DNA of 64,000 nucleotides from an uncultured Psychroserpens sp. (lineage in GTDB: Bacteria > Bacteroidota > Bacteroidia > Flavobacteriales > Flavobacteriaceae): NCBI RefSeq assembly GCF_947500255.1, contig NZ_CANMRL010000002.1:434001-498000 (forward strand). Reading direction: 5' to 3'. The position numbers and the translations under genes are program-made. Below, piece by piece: positions 44,355 to 52,794 of this stretch. The notes below the pieces were generated by a model. It saw only the letters and a list, made by a program, of their open reading frames with translations. It was not told the origin of the DNA and did not search any database. Positions within the stretch are counted from its first letter, which is position 1; each line of letters starts with the position of its first letter.

Positions 44355-45980
44355 TTAATTATTCAATATTAAAATACCCCAAAACGCTCCTTGTTGCTTA
44401 AATTGATCTCCATATTTAGATTTCAACTTAGTGATGATATTAGTATATGAAGAATAGACAACAACCTTCTGGTTTTTTGATAAATATGAGTTCATTAATT
44501 CATTATTAAACAGTGCTTTTTTGTTTTCTAGCACGTCAATACTAATCCTAGTATCTACATTGCTAAATGTTCTGTGCACTCCCAATTCGTTTGATGCATT
44601 TAATCTGTCTTTAGTAGTAAAACCTAACTCACATAGTTTGGATGCAATAAACGAATGATTAACGTCCTGCAAAATATTACAATTATTTTCAATAGCATAA
44701 TTAACAGCGGATTCTCTTTCGTTATTATTGTCTTTCACAAATTGGTTCCAGCCAGATAACATCACACCTCCAAATCCAAAAAGTGGTCGAGGTCCTTCCG
44801 AAGTTGGCATAGCCATACCTGAACCGAAAACAACCCTTACATCTGATATTGAGGTCGACTTATCCGGATTAAAATTATTAGCATCTATGGCATTATTTTC
44901 AATAGCTCGCACTTCAAAACCTGGTCCCCAAGCTGTATTATTCTTTACTTGAAGGCCAAATATCCATGGCAAAAAAACGATAGCTATTACAGCTATTTTC
45001 AAATTTTTATTCGTAATAATCTTATAACCGTAAATTAAAATCACTACCAATGGAACAACAAGTGTAATCAAGTATTTATACATAGGCACCATTCCTAAAA
45101 AAACATATGGCAAACTAGAAAACATCAATAATAACAGTGGTATGTATATCTTTTTTTTCAAACAATGATATATACCAAAAACCAATAAAACTAAAAAAGC
45201 TGGTGTTGAAAATGAGATCATTGAGGCTAGCGAAGAGAGTAAAGAGAACTCTTTATCTTCTATATAACTAGATCCATAAAGATATACATCGATAATATCT
45301 TTTACTGAATACCCCGAGATTTGAATCCAAATCATAACCGAAAGTATATAAAAAGGAAATATGACAAAACCTGTTTTTAAGCTTTTCAACTTAAACATAT
45401 CTTTAATGTACTCTACGTTATACAATACATAATAACCATACAAAACGAATAAGTAAAATCCATTACTCCATCTAAAACTAACACCTAATCCAAAAAGTAA
45501 AACAGAAAAAATTAATGTAATTATACTTTGATTTTCTTCATATTTTATAAGCAGTACATGTGACGCCAAGATAAGTGCGAACGAGATATTTGTTGGGTTA
45601 ATAAACAAACCACTTAAAAGTGTTTCGGGAATTATAAAAGGCAGTACTATTAAAAACAAAACCAAGCCTTTTATATCAGTTTTAAAGACGCGTTCAAAAA
45701 TCTTGGTCATAAAAACAAGCACAAAAAAACTGGATATAAATGTTAGTGAGATACTGAAAATTCGGAGTGTGGTTTCATTGGTAGTTTGAATAACAGCCAA
45801 CAAAGTATCTATCATAGAGTGATATGGAGAGTATGGTGGCTGAAAGCTAGCATCTCTTCCAAAGACATGGTATAGTATTGTTCTAGCATCATCTCCTTCA
45901 ACATAATTAAAATTAAGCGTCAAAAGACCAACTATTACAAATAGAAATAGGTAGTACAAATAAACCCTTTTAATTTTCAT
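44355..45980 (-). CDS. Polytopic membrane protein, possible GT-C glycosyltransferase
   Basis: A 541-residue protein with roughly ten membrane segments in its first 340 residues and a soluble C-terminal domain (about 345-541). The first periplasmic loop holds an acidic cluster, VEGDDARTILYHVFG, followed by SPYHSMIDTLL; such an acidic pair in loop 1 is a hallmark of GT-C enzymes using polyprenyl-phosphate sugars. I see no closer family. The C-terminal domain has a cysteine pair (NCNILQD, KLCELGF). It overlaps the transaminase gene by 11 bases. A side-chain-adding or chain-modifying role on the periplasmic face is inference. Confidence 0.75.
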   Translation of the reverse strand: MKIKRVYLYYLFLFVIVGLLTLNFNYVEGDDARTILYHVFGRDASFQPPYSPYHSMIDTLLAVIQTTNETTLRIFSISLTFISSFFVLVFMTKIFERVFKTDIKGLVLFLIVLPFIIPETLLSGLFINPTNISFALILASHVLLIKYEENQSIITLIFSVLLFGLGVSFRWSNGFYLFVLYGYYVLYNVEYIKDMFKLKSLKTGFVIFPFYILSVMIWIQISGYSVKDIIDVYLYGSSYIEDKEFSLLSSLASMISFSTPAFLVLLVFGIYHCLKKKIYIPLLLLMFSSLPYVFLGMVPMYKYLITLVVPLVVILIYGYKIITNKNLKIAVIAIVFLPWIFGLQVKNNTAWGPGFEVRAIENNAIDANNFNPDKSTSISDVRVVFGSGMAMPTSEGPRPLFGFGGVMLSGWNQFVKDNNNERESAVNYAIENNCNILQDVNHSFIASKLCELGFTTKDRLNASNELGVHRTFSNVDTRISIDVLENKKALFNNELMNSYLSKNQKVVVYSSYTNIITKLKSKYGDQFKQQGAFWGILILNN

Positions 45981-47097
45981 AAAACGATTGGATTTGAGAT
46001 ACGATATAATCTATATCATTTAATTCTAGTTCATAAAATAAAGGAAGCCTTAACAAGTGATCGGCATAATAATCTGTCATTTCTAATGCTCTACCATCAT
46101 GTTTATCTGTATAGTAACTGCTTTTATGCAAGCTTAAATAATGAAATACGGCTTTAATATCTTTAGACTTCAAAAACTCAATAAGTGCCTGACGTTCTTG
46201 ATTAGTCTTGCAAACAATATAAAACAAATGCGCATTGTTAGAAGCATATTCTTCAATCTGTGGAAGCTTAAAATAACCTGCTCGAGCTAACATTTTTAAA
46301 GCTTTGTTGTAAGCATTCCAAAGTTGCTTTCTTTTGTTTTGAATGCTCTCCAAATTTTCTAATTGTGCCCATAAAAAAGCTGCAATAACTTCAGATGGTA
46401 AAAATGAAGACCCTAAGTCTACCCAACCATACTTATCAATTTCTCCTCTAAAAAAAGCAGACCTATTAGTTCCTTTTTCCCAAATAATTTCAGAACGCTC
46501 AATAAACCGTTCATCATTTATGGCTAATAATCCACCTTCACCTGAAATGATATTCTTCGTTTCATGAAAAGAAAAGGTTGCCAAATGGCCAATACTTCCT
46601 AATGGTCTTTCTTTATAGTAACTATCAATGGCCTGAGCGGCATCCTCAACAACATAAATATCATGTTTTTTTGCAATGCTCATGATGGCATCCATATCAC
46701 AAGATACACCTGCATAATGTACCACGACTATTGCTTTAGTTTGTTTTGTAATTAAGGCTTCAATTTTTGAAGCGTCAATATTTGGATGATGTTTTGAAGC
46801 GTCTGCAAAAACAATTTTAGCACCTCTAAGTGCAAAAGCATTGGCTGTAGATACAAATGTATACGACGGAATAATAATCTCATCTTCTGAAGTAACATCT
46901 AAAAGTAATGCACACATCTCGAGGGCATCAGTACAAGACGTGGTGAGTAAAGCCTTTTTAATTCCAAATTTAGATTCGAAAAAATGCTGACACTTTTTTG
47001 TGAACATCCCATTTCCAGAAATTTTCCCAGAAGCTACTGCTTGCTCAATGTATTTTGTTTCGTTTCCTGTTAAAAAAGGTTTATTAAATGGGATCAA
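45970..47097 (-). CDS. wecE: dTDP-4-amino-4,6-dideoxygalactose transaminase-like (WecE/RffA)
   Basis: A PLP-dependent sugar aminotransferase of the DegT/DnrJ/EryC1/StrS family, 375 residues. The start IPFNKPFLTGNE, TTSCTDALEMCALLL, and the internal aldimine lysine Lys181 in FSFHETKNIISGEGG with Glu151/Asp152 (VVEDAAQAID) fit the WecE subgroup closely. It would make dTDP-Fuc4N or a related 4-amino sugar from a 4-keto-6-deoxy precursor. RmlA/RmlB-type genes are not in the window and must lie elsewhere. Together with the WecD-like gene it defines an N-acylated 4-amino-4,6-dideoxyhexose branch. Confidence 0.93.
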   Translation of the reverse strand: MIPFNKPFLTGNETKYIEQAVASGKISGNGMFTKKCQHFFESKFGIKKALLTTSCTDALEMCALLLDVTSEDEIIIPSYTFVSTANAFALRGAKIVFADASKHHPNIDASKIEALITKQTKAIVVVHYAGVSCDMDAIMSIAKKHDIYVVEDAAQAIDSYYKERPLGSIGHLATFSFHETKNIISGEGGLLAINDERFIERSEIIWEKGTNRSAFFRGEIDKYGWVDLGSSFLPSEVIAAFLWAQLENLESIQNKRKQLWNAYNKALKMLARAGYFKLPQIEEYASNNAHLFYIVCKTNQERQALIEFLKSKDIKAVFHYLSLHKSSYYTDKHDGRALEMTDYYADHLLRLPLFYELELNDIDYIVSQIQSFYEN

Positions 47098-48230
47098 ATT
47101 GTTTTGAATTTAGTATCCTTTATCATTATGAATTTAGACTCAATAAATCTGTAGGACAATATACTAACTATAATTGTAAGTATGTAGGTAAATATATAGA
47201 GCATTAGGTTATAAAACACACCACCTTCAACATGATTTTCAACATATTTATTTACAACTGGCATAACTAGAAAAATCATAAAAGGATGATACATATAAAT
47301 TCCATAGGAAATCTTACCTAAATAAGCTAATGGTTTACTTCTAAGCGCTAATCTATTAGTGCTATTAATGGTCATCAAAATAAGTATCATATATCCTATT
47401 GCTAATATAAATTCTTGAATTTTCAAACCAACAACTGGCACAGCCATTAAATAACCTATACTCACAACTAAAATTGCGTAGATGTATTTAGAGTTTGTCC
47501 ATTTTTTAATCATTTCCGAATGAAAAAAGTAAAGATAACCGCCAATAGCACCAATAGTAAGGTATTGAATTTTAAAGAATTTAAAAATCTTATAAACGAT
47601 GGTTTTATAGCTTAGATAGTCATGTACAAAAAACGTCGCTACCGAATAACAAATTAGTGTCACTATTAAAAGTCTTAAGAACCACTTTTTAGTAAGTAAG
47701 TGCAATGCCAATGGTATAAACAAATAGAATTGCTCTTCTATTCCAATAGACCAAGACTGAGCCACACCAAGCACTGGTTTAGCAAATTGTGGCAAAAAAC
47801 CTAAGTACAATGCGATATTGGTTGCTGAATAATTATCAGCATTTTCGATAACTTGACATAGGTTAGCAACGTTTTCAAAAATGTCAAAATTAGAAATATA
47901 TGGTATAACAATAAACCCGATAAACATGATAAGGTAATACAACGGCCATATGCGATAGATACGCCTTAAATAAAACTTTTTGATATGAATTTTACCATTA
48001 TTTTGTTTTTCCTGGAATAGTAAATAGGTGATTAGGAATCCACTTAGCACAAAAAATAAATGCACGCTAGATTTACCAAGACTATGCACTAAATAATGAA
48101 AAGGTGTATCAAAGATTTTGATTCCATCTAACTTTTTAAACTGCTCTAAATGATGTACAATCACACCAAATGCCGCAATCGCTCTTAATTCGTTAAGTCC
48201 GTTAAAAAATATCTTCTTCTTTCCTATCAT
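47094..48230 (-). CDS. Acyltransferase-3 family membrane protein
   Basis: A 378-residue integral-membrane O-acyltransferase with about ten membrane segments. Family markers are FNGLNELRAIAAFGVIVHH (catalytic-region His26), FFVLSGFLITYLLF, KKFYLRRIYRIWPLYYLIM and SWSIGIEEQFYLFIPL. Such proteins acetylate exopolysaccharide, O-antigen or peptidoglycan sugars. No C-terminal SGNH domain is fused, so it resembles OafB/WecH-like short forms. It overlaps the transaminase by 4 bases. Confidence 0.92.
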   Translation of the reverse strand: MIGKKKIFFNGLNELRAIAAFGVIVHHLEQFKKLDGIKIFDTPFHYLVHSLGKSSVHLFFVLSGFLITYLLFQEKQNNGKIHIKKFYLRRIYRIWPLYYLIMFIGFIVIPYISNFDIFENVANLCQVIENADNYSATNIALYLGFLPQFAKPVLGVAQSWSIGIEEQFYLFIPLALHLLTKKWFLRLLIVTLICYSVATFFVHDYLSYKTIVYKIFKFFKIQYLTIGAIGGYLYFFHSEMIKKWTNSKYIYAILVVSIGYLMAVPVVGLKIQEFILAIGYMILILMTINSTNRLALRSKPLAYLGKISYGIYMYHPFMIFLVMPVVNKYVENHVEGGVFYNLMLYIFTYILTIIVSILSYRFIESKFIMIKDTKFKTI

Positions 48231-48252
48231 TTAGATTCGTTAAAATAGCTTT

Positions 48253-48954
48253 TTAATTCACTTTCCAAAAATGGGAAATATGCAGTACGTCGTGGACATT
48301 AAAACCGTTCTTTTCATAAAATATGCACGCTTGAGAATTAGACTTTTGAGTCGCTACATAGAGTTGTTCTACGTTATGATTTGCACAATAACTAATCACA
48401 GCATTCATGAGTCTAGTACCAATTTTTTGACCTTGAAATTCGTTTCTTACACCAATTAATCCTATTTGAGCAGCGAGTTCATTTTTTTTGAGTGTCACAA
48501 AACCTGTAATTTTATCATTGTTCCTCGTGTAAAAGGTTTTTGTTGCCATCTTTTTATTTAAACTATTGATAATCCACGCCTTATAAAGTCTTTCAAATTG
48601 ATCTTTTGAAAAATTTGAATCTAGTTTAAATCTACTATACTTACCACTCTCAAAAGCCAAATCAAATAGTTCATTTTCAGAAATTGGATTTATATCATGG
48701 TCAAACACAGTCAAATCTACATCTTTTATATTTGTGATATCAATAGGTTTAGAATATGTAATTTTGGATTCTGAAAAGTTAGGATAAAAACCTTCAATAG
48801 CTATAGATTGCTCTTCTTCAGTCTTAAGAACTATTAAATCGAATGCATTGTTTTGATCATTAGATAATGTATCCAAACCATTATGAAGATATTCGGCTAT
48901 CTCAAGTGCAAAGAAATCTGAATCCCAAGAAAGTCTATTCAACTGGCTCATCAT
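48253..48954 (-). CDS. GNAT acetyltransferase, WecD/RffC-like
   Basis: A 233-residue acyl-CoA-dependent N-acyltransferase. The N-terminal RLSWDSDFFALEIAEY is the signature of the TDP-fucosamine acetyltransferase group, and the GNAT core is at residues 125-230 (AAQIGLIGVRNEFQGQKIGT with the Q/R-x-x-G-x-G/A loop, then NSQACIFYEKNGF). It probably acylates the 4-amino group made by the WecE-like transaminase two genes downstream. An internal start one codon later (second Met) is equally possible. Confidence 0.88.
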   Translation of the reverse strand: MMSQLNRLSWDSDFFALEIAEYLHNGLDTLSNDQNNAFDLIVLKTEEEQSIAIEGFYPNFSESKITYSKPIDITNIKDVDLTVFDHDINPISENELFDLAFESGKYSRFKLDSNFSKDQFERLYKAWIINSLNKKMATKTFYTRNNDKITGFVTLKKNELAAQIGLIGVRNEFQGQKIGTRLMNAVISYCANHNVEQLYVATQKSNSQACIFYEKNGFNVHDVLHISHFWKVN

Positions 48955-49867
48955 CTATAATATATAAAGGCCTACTTTTAGATTGATTAAAGGTTTTACC
49001 TAAGTAAATTCCTATGACACCTAATACGCTAATAATAATTCCGGAGAAAAAACATATACTTATAAAAATAGAACTATAGCCTAATATTTCAATTTCGCCA
49101 TTTAGTGCTTTAATGAGTATCCTAATAGCACCAATAAATGACAGAAAAGACGTGATTAATCCTATATTAAGAAATAGACGCAATGGTTTATCAGAAAAGG
49201 ATATAATTGTATTAAAAGCTAGTTTCAGCAACATAAAAAAACTGTAACTAGATTTGCCTTCACTTCGCTTAGAATGTTCAACTTCTATTGAAGTTTGTTT
49301 AAAACCTACCCATTTCACAAACAACGGAAAAAACACTAAAGCATCTCCTATGGATAGAATACTTTTAATCACTTTTTGATTGTAAATACCAAAATTTGCA
49401 ACTTCTTTATCAACCTCAATATTGGTGAAAAAAGCGAAGCATTTATAAAACCATTTCGACATTATTTTTTTGAAAAACCCATCTTTTCGCTGCGACCGTT
49501 TTGCTAAAACAGAATCAAATCCTTCTTGAGCTTTTTTATAGAGCTTAGGAATTTCACTTGGTTTATCCTGCAAATCACAATCCATAACCACAGTCCAGCG
49601 ACCTTCTGCCTTAGATAAACCAGCCATGATCGTTGGATGTTGTCCAAAATTACGACTTAGCTTAAATACCTTTAGGTTATCTCGACGTAAAGCAAGTGCT
49701 TTCATGACTGTCCACGAATTATCTGGACTACTATCATCTACTAATACAATTTCATATGGAATATTAAGCGGACTAAGTGCTTGGTCAATTTCCTGAACGA
49801 GTTCTGTAATGATACCCTCAGCTTTATAAACTGGGCTTACTACCGAAATTTCAGGTTGTTCAATCAT
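48935..49867 (-). CDS. Glycosyltransferase family 2, polyprenyl-phosphate type (GtrB/DPM1-like)
   Basis: A 310-residue GT2 enzyme with EISVVSPVYKAEGIITELVQ, IVLVDDSSPDNSWTV, WTVVMDCDLQDKPSEI and two C-terminal membrane segments (IGLITSFLSFIGAIRIL; IFISICFFSGIIISVLGVIG). This build is that of enzymes making undecaprenyl-phosphate sugars used by periplasmic GT-C transferases. It could feed the GT-C-like protein at 44355-45980. It overlaps the GNAT gene by 20 bases. Confidence 0.92.
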   Translation of the reverse strand: MIEQPEISVVSPVYKAEGIITELVQEIDQALSPLNIPYEIVLVDDSSPDNSWTVMKALALRRDNLKVFKLSRNFGQHPTIMAGLSKAEGRWTVVMDCDLQDKPSEIPKLYKKAQEGFDSVLAKRSQRKDGFFKKIMSKWFYKCFAFFTNIEVDKEVANFGIYNQKVIKSILSIGDALVFFPLFVKWVGFKQTSIEVEHSKRSEGKSSYSFFMLLKLAFNTIISFSDKPLRLFLNIGLITSFLSFIGAIRILIKALNGEIEILGYSSIFISICFFSGIIISVLGVIGIYLGKTFNQSKSRPLYIIDDEPVE

Positions 49868-49921
49868 ATAATTAAAGATTTAATTCTTCAATTTATATAA
49901 ATAAAATAAATTACTAAAGCG

Positions 49922-50902
49922 TTATGAACTAAAACTGTCCCAAGTTAATTTTAAGCCTTCTCTAACTGTGTAATTAGGATCGTAACCCAACAAGCTTTTG
50001 GCTTTAGAAATATCTGCTAATGAGTCTCTTACATCACCTTGTCTTGGAGGTCCGTAAATCACTTCTACTTGAGAGTTAGCGGCAACTTTAAGTGAATCCC
50101 AGAGGTAATTGACACTAATACGCTCGCCACAAGCAACATTAAACACTTGATTTTTGGCTTTTTCCGTAGCAAAAAAACCGCGAACATTAGCTTGTACTGC
50201 ATTATCAACAAACGTAAAATCTCTAGTTTGTTCGCCATCGCCATTAATTTTAGGAGATTTCTCTTCCTTTAATGCTTGCATGAACAACGGAATTACTGCT
50301 GCATAAGCACCATCCGGACTCTGTTTTGGTCCAAAAACATTAAAATACCTCAAACCAATAACATCGGTATCATACGTTTTTCCGAAGACATCAGCATACA
50401 ATTCATTGACGTATTTAGTCACAGCATATGGTGACAGCGGATTTCCAATATGATCTTCTATTTTAGGTAATGACTGACTATCACCGTAAGTTGAACTCGA
50501 AGCTGCATAAACCATTCGTCTTACAGTAGACGACTCTTTTAGAGCAATCATCATATTTAAAAAACCTGAAATATTTACAGCATTTGTTGTTGCTGGATCA
50601 TTGATAGAACGAGGTACCGAACCCAAAGCTGCCTGATGTGACACATAATCGATATCTACCATAGCATCTTTACATGTTTGTAAATCTCTAATATCACCTT
50701 CTACAAGTTCAAATGCTGGATGATTATGAAACTCAGTTAGGTTCTTTCGATGTCCGTTTGAAAAATCATCTAAAACCCGAACACGCTTTGCATTATATTT
50801 TAAAAGATACTCAACGAGGTTAGAACCTATAAAGCCTCCACCTCCAGTAACTAGAAACGACAACTGACTTAAGTCTTGGTTATGATATTTATGTTCGTAC
50901 AT
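49922..50902 (-). CDS. UDP-N-acetylglucosamine 4-epimerase-like (WbpP/TviC type)
   Basis: A 326-residue SDR-type nucleotide-sugar epimerase with NAD-binding LVTGGGGFIGSN (18-28), the AALGSVPRSINDP substrate loop (91-103), the Ser-Ser-Ser/Tyr159-x3-Lys163 active site (SPYAVTKYVNE) and LRYFNVFGPKQSP. The N-terminal extension and the SVPRS loop match the WbpP group, which interconverts UDP-GlcNAc/GalNAc or their uronates. It abuts the dehydrogenase gene by one base, forming the classic WbpO-WbpP pair. Confidence 0.92.
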   Translation of the reverse strand: MYEHKYHNQDLSQLSFLVTGGGGFIGSNLVEYLLKYNAKRVRVLDDFSNGHRKNLTEFHNHPAFELVEGDIRDLQTCKDAMVDIDYVSHQAALGSVPRSINDPATTNAVNISGFLNMMIALKESSTVRRMVYAASSSTYGDSQSLPKIEDHIGNPLSPYAVTKYVNELYADVFGKTYDTDVIGLRYFNVFGPKQSPDGAYAAVIPLFMQALKEEKSPKINGDGEQTRDFTFVDNAVQANVRGFFATEKAKNQVFNVACGERISVNYLWDSLKVAANSQVEVIYGPPRQGDVRDSLADISKAKSLLGYDPNYTVREGLKLTWDSFSS

Positions 50903-52194
50903 TATAATCTAGCGTCTACAGAATGCTTAGGAAGTAAAGATTTCACATCAAAAATAACTCCTATATCCGATTTTAATTTTTGTAAGTCCAATTCTAAAAA
51001 TTCGTTATGAGATACTGCAAGAACAATAGCATCATAGTCACTTTTTAATTGCGACTCATTATCTAATAATTCGAAACCATATTCATGAGTCACCTCATCT
51101 TTAGATGCCCAAGGGTCATAGACATCAACATTAATATTGTAAGTTTCAAACTCTTCTATAATATCTATAACTCTAGAGTTTCTTATATCTGGACAGTTTT
51201 CTTTGAAGGTAATTCCCAAAACGAGCACATTAGAATCTTTTATTCTTGCCCCTTTTTTAATCATCATCTTCACAGTTTCTTGAGCAACGTAACCACCCAT
51301 GCTGTCATTCATTTTACGACCAGCGAGAATAATCTCAGGATTATAACCAGACTCAATAGCTTTTTGAGCGAGATAATAAGGATCAACACCTATACAGTGG
51401 CCTCCAACCAAACCTGGTGTAAACTTTATAAAATTCCATTTGGTTCCGGCAGCTTCAAGAACTGCTTTAGTATCTATATCTAGTAACCTAAATATTTTTG
51501 ATAACTCATTCACAAATGCAATATTGATATCACGCTGAGAATTTTCAATAACCTTGGCTGCTTCTGCTACCTTAATTGATGGTGCCGAATGTGTTCCAGC
51601 TACAATTATAGATTTATATAAGTCATCAACTTCTTTAGCTATTTCTGGTGTAGAACCAGAGGTCACTTTGAGAATCTTTGTAACCGTGTGTTTCTTATCA
51701 CCTGGATTGATACGCTCTGGAGAATATCCTGCAAAAAAATCTTCGTTGAATTTTAAACCAGATTGTTTCTCTAATATAGGGACACAAATATCTTCTGTTA
51801 CACCTGGATAAACCGTAGATTCATAAATAACAATATCATCTTTTTTCAATACGGCTCCTACACTTTCACTAGCTTTAACTAATGGTGTAAATACAGGTCT
51901 TTTAAGTTCGTCTGTAGGCGTTGGAACAGTGACAATATAGATATTAGAATCTTTTGTATCGTTAGTATCGCTTGATATAAATAGTCCTGTTTCAGAATTT
52001 GGATTTGAGGTTAAAACTGATTGCAAATGATCATCTTCAACTTCCAGTGTATTGTCAACACCGTCCCTAAGTTCTTTGATTCGTTTTTCATTGATATCAA
52101 ATCCAATGACCATGTATTTTTTGGCAAACTCAACAGCGAGTGGTAAGCCTACATAGCCTAGTCCTAGGATGGTTATTTTCTTATTGGAATTCAT
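50902..52194 (-). CDS. UDP-N-acetyl-hexosamine 6-dehydrogenase (WbpO/TviB type)
   Basis: A 430-residue NAD-dependent nucleotide-sugar dehydrogenase converting UDP-GalNAc or UDP-GlcNAc to the uronic acid. Features are LGLGYVGLPLAVEFAK (Rossmann, 10-25), IVTVPTPTDEL, YESTVYPGVTED, the catalytic Cys267 in GGHCIGVDPYYLAQ, and ITFKENCPDIRNSRVIDII at the start of the UDP-binding domain. The TKWNFIKFTPGLVGGHC context is that of WbpO/TviB rather than UDP-glucose dehydrogenase. It supplies the acidic sugar of the polymer. Confidence 0.93.
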   Translation of the reverse strand: MNSNKKITILGLGYVGLPLAVEFAKKYMVIGFDINEKRIKELRDGVDNTLEVEDDHLQSVLTSNPNSETGLFISSDTNDTKDSNIYIVTVPTPTDELKRPVFTPLVKASESVGAVLKKDDIVIYESTVYPGVTEDICVPILEKQSGLKFNEDFFAGYSPERINPGDKKHTVTKILKVTSGSTPEIAKEVDDLYKSIIVAGTHSAPSIKVAEAAKVIENSQRDINIAFVNELSKIFRLLDIDTKAVLEAAGTKWNFIKFTPGLVGGHCIGVDPYYLAQKAIESGYNPEIILAGRKMNDSMGGYVAQETVKMMIKKGARIKDSNVLVLGITFKENCPDIRNSRVIDIIEEFETYNINVDVYDPWASKDEVTHEYGFELLDNESQLKSDYDAIVLAVSHNEFLELDLQKLKSDIGVIFDVKSLLPKHSVDARL

Positions 52195-52196
52195 TT

Positions 52197-52784
52197 TCAG
52201 TTAAGTATAGATTTTATTATAAAGGTCAAATCTAAATAAAAACTCCAATTTTGCACGTATTTTTTATTGATTTCAACCTTATCTACCCAAATAATCGTTC
52301 TATTGTAAGTTTCAGGGTCAAGTTGTTGAGACAAAATATCTTCTTCATCTTTGTATTTTAAAGTTGCTGGGCCTGTTATGCCTGGCTTAACCTTTAAAAT
52401 AATTCTATCATCACCTGTTAACTCATCTGCAAAGCCTTGAATATCAGGTCGCGGACCAACAAAACTCATATCACCTTTAAGAACATTAAATAACTGTGGT
52501 AGCTCGTCAAGCTTCGTGTGTCGTAAGATTTTACCCAAACGTGTTGCACTCTTATCGAGATGTCCCAATTCATGCTTTTCCTGTTTTAAAGTTCGCAACT
52601 TGTAAATCTTAAAAAGACGACCATGTTGACCAACACGCCATTGTGAAAAAATACCATATTGCCTAGTATCTAAAGTCGACATTAAAACCAAAAGAATAAT
52701 AGGGATAATTAAGATAGGTAACAGAAAAATAGACAATATAAGATCAAAAATACGTTTCGCTAAGAGTTGTTTTCTTCCTATCAC
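52197..52784 (-). CDS. Short-form initiating sugar transferase (Bac_transf/PglC-like)
   Basis: A 195-residue monotopic phosphoglycosyl transferase with a single N-terminal membrane hairpin ([20 protein letters not shown]), then [39 protein letters not shown] and [10 protein letters not shown], which hold the D-E catalytic pair. It loads the first sugar phosphate on undecaprenyl phosphate. It is the third gene of the locus, and a long-form enzyme of the same activity sits at the opposite end. Confidence 0.93.
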   Translation of the reverse strand: MIGRKQLLAKRIFDLILSIFLLPILIIPIILLVLMSTLDTRQYGIFSQWRVGQHGRLFKIYKLRTLKQEKHELGHLDKSATRLGKILRHTKLDELPQLFNVLKGDMSFVGPRPDIQGFADELTGDDRIILKVKPGITGPATLKYKDEEDILSQQLDPETYNRTIIWVDKVEINKKYVQNWSFYLDLTFIIKSILN

Positions 52785-52794
52785 TTTTTAAGCT

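Noticed and set aside
51085-51483. Open frame of 132 codons on the plus strand
   Set aside because: It is antisense to the well-supported WbpO/TviB-like dehydrogenase, and its translation has no recognisable domain. It is a shadow of the other strand.
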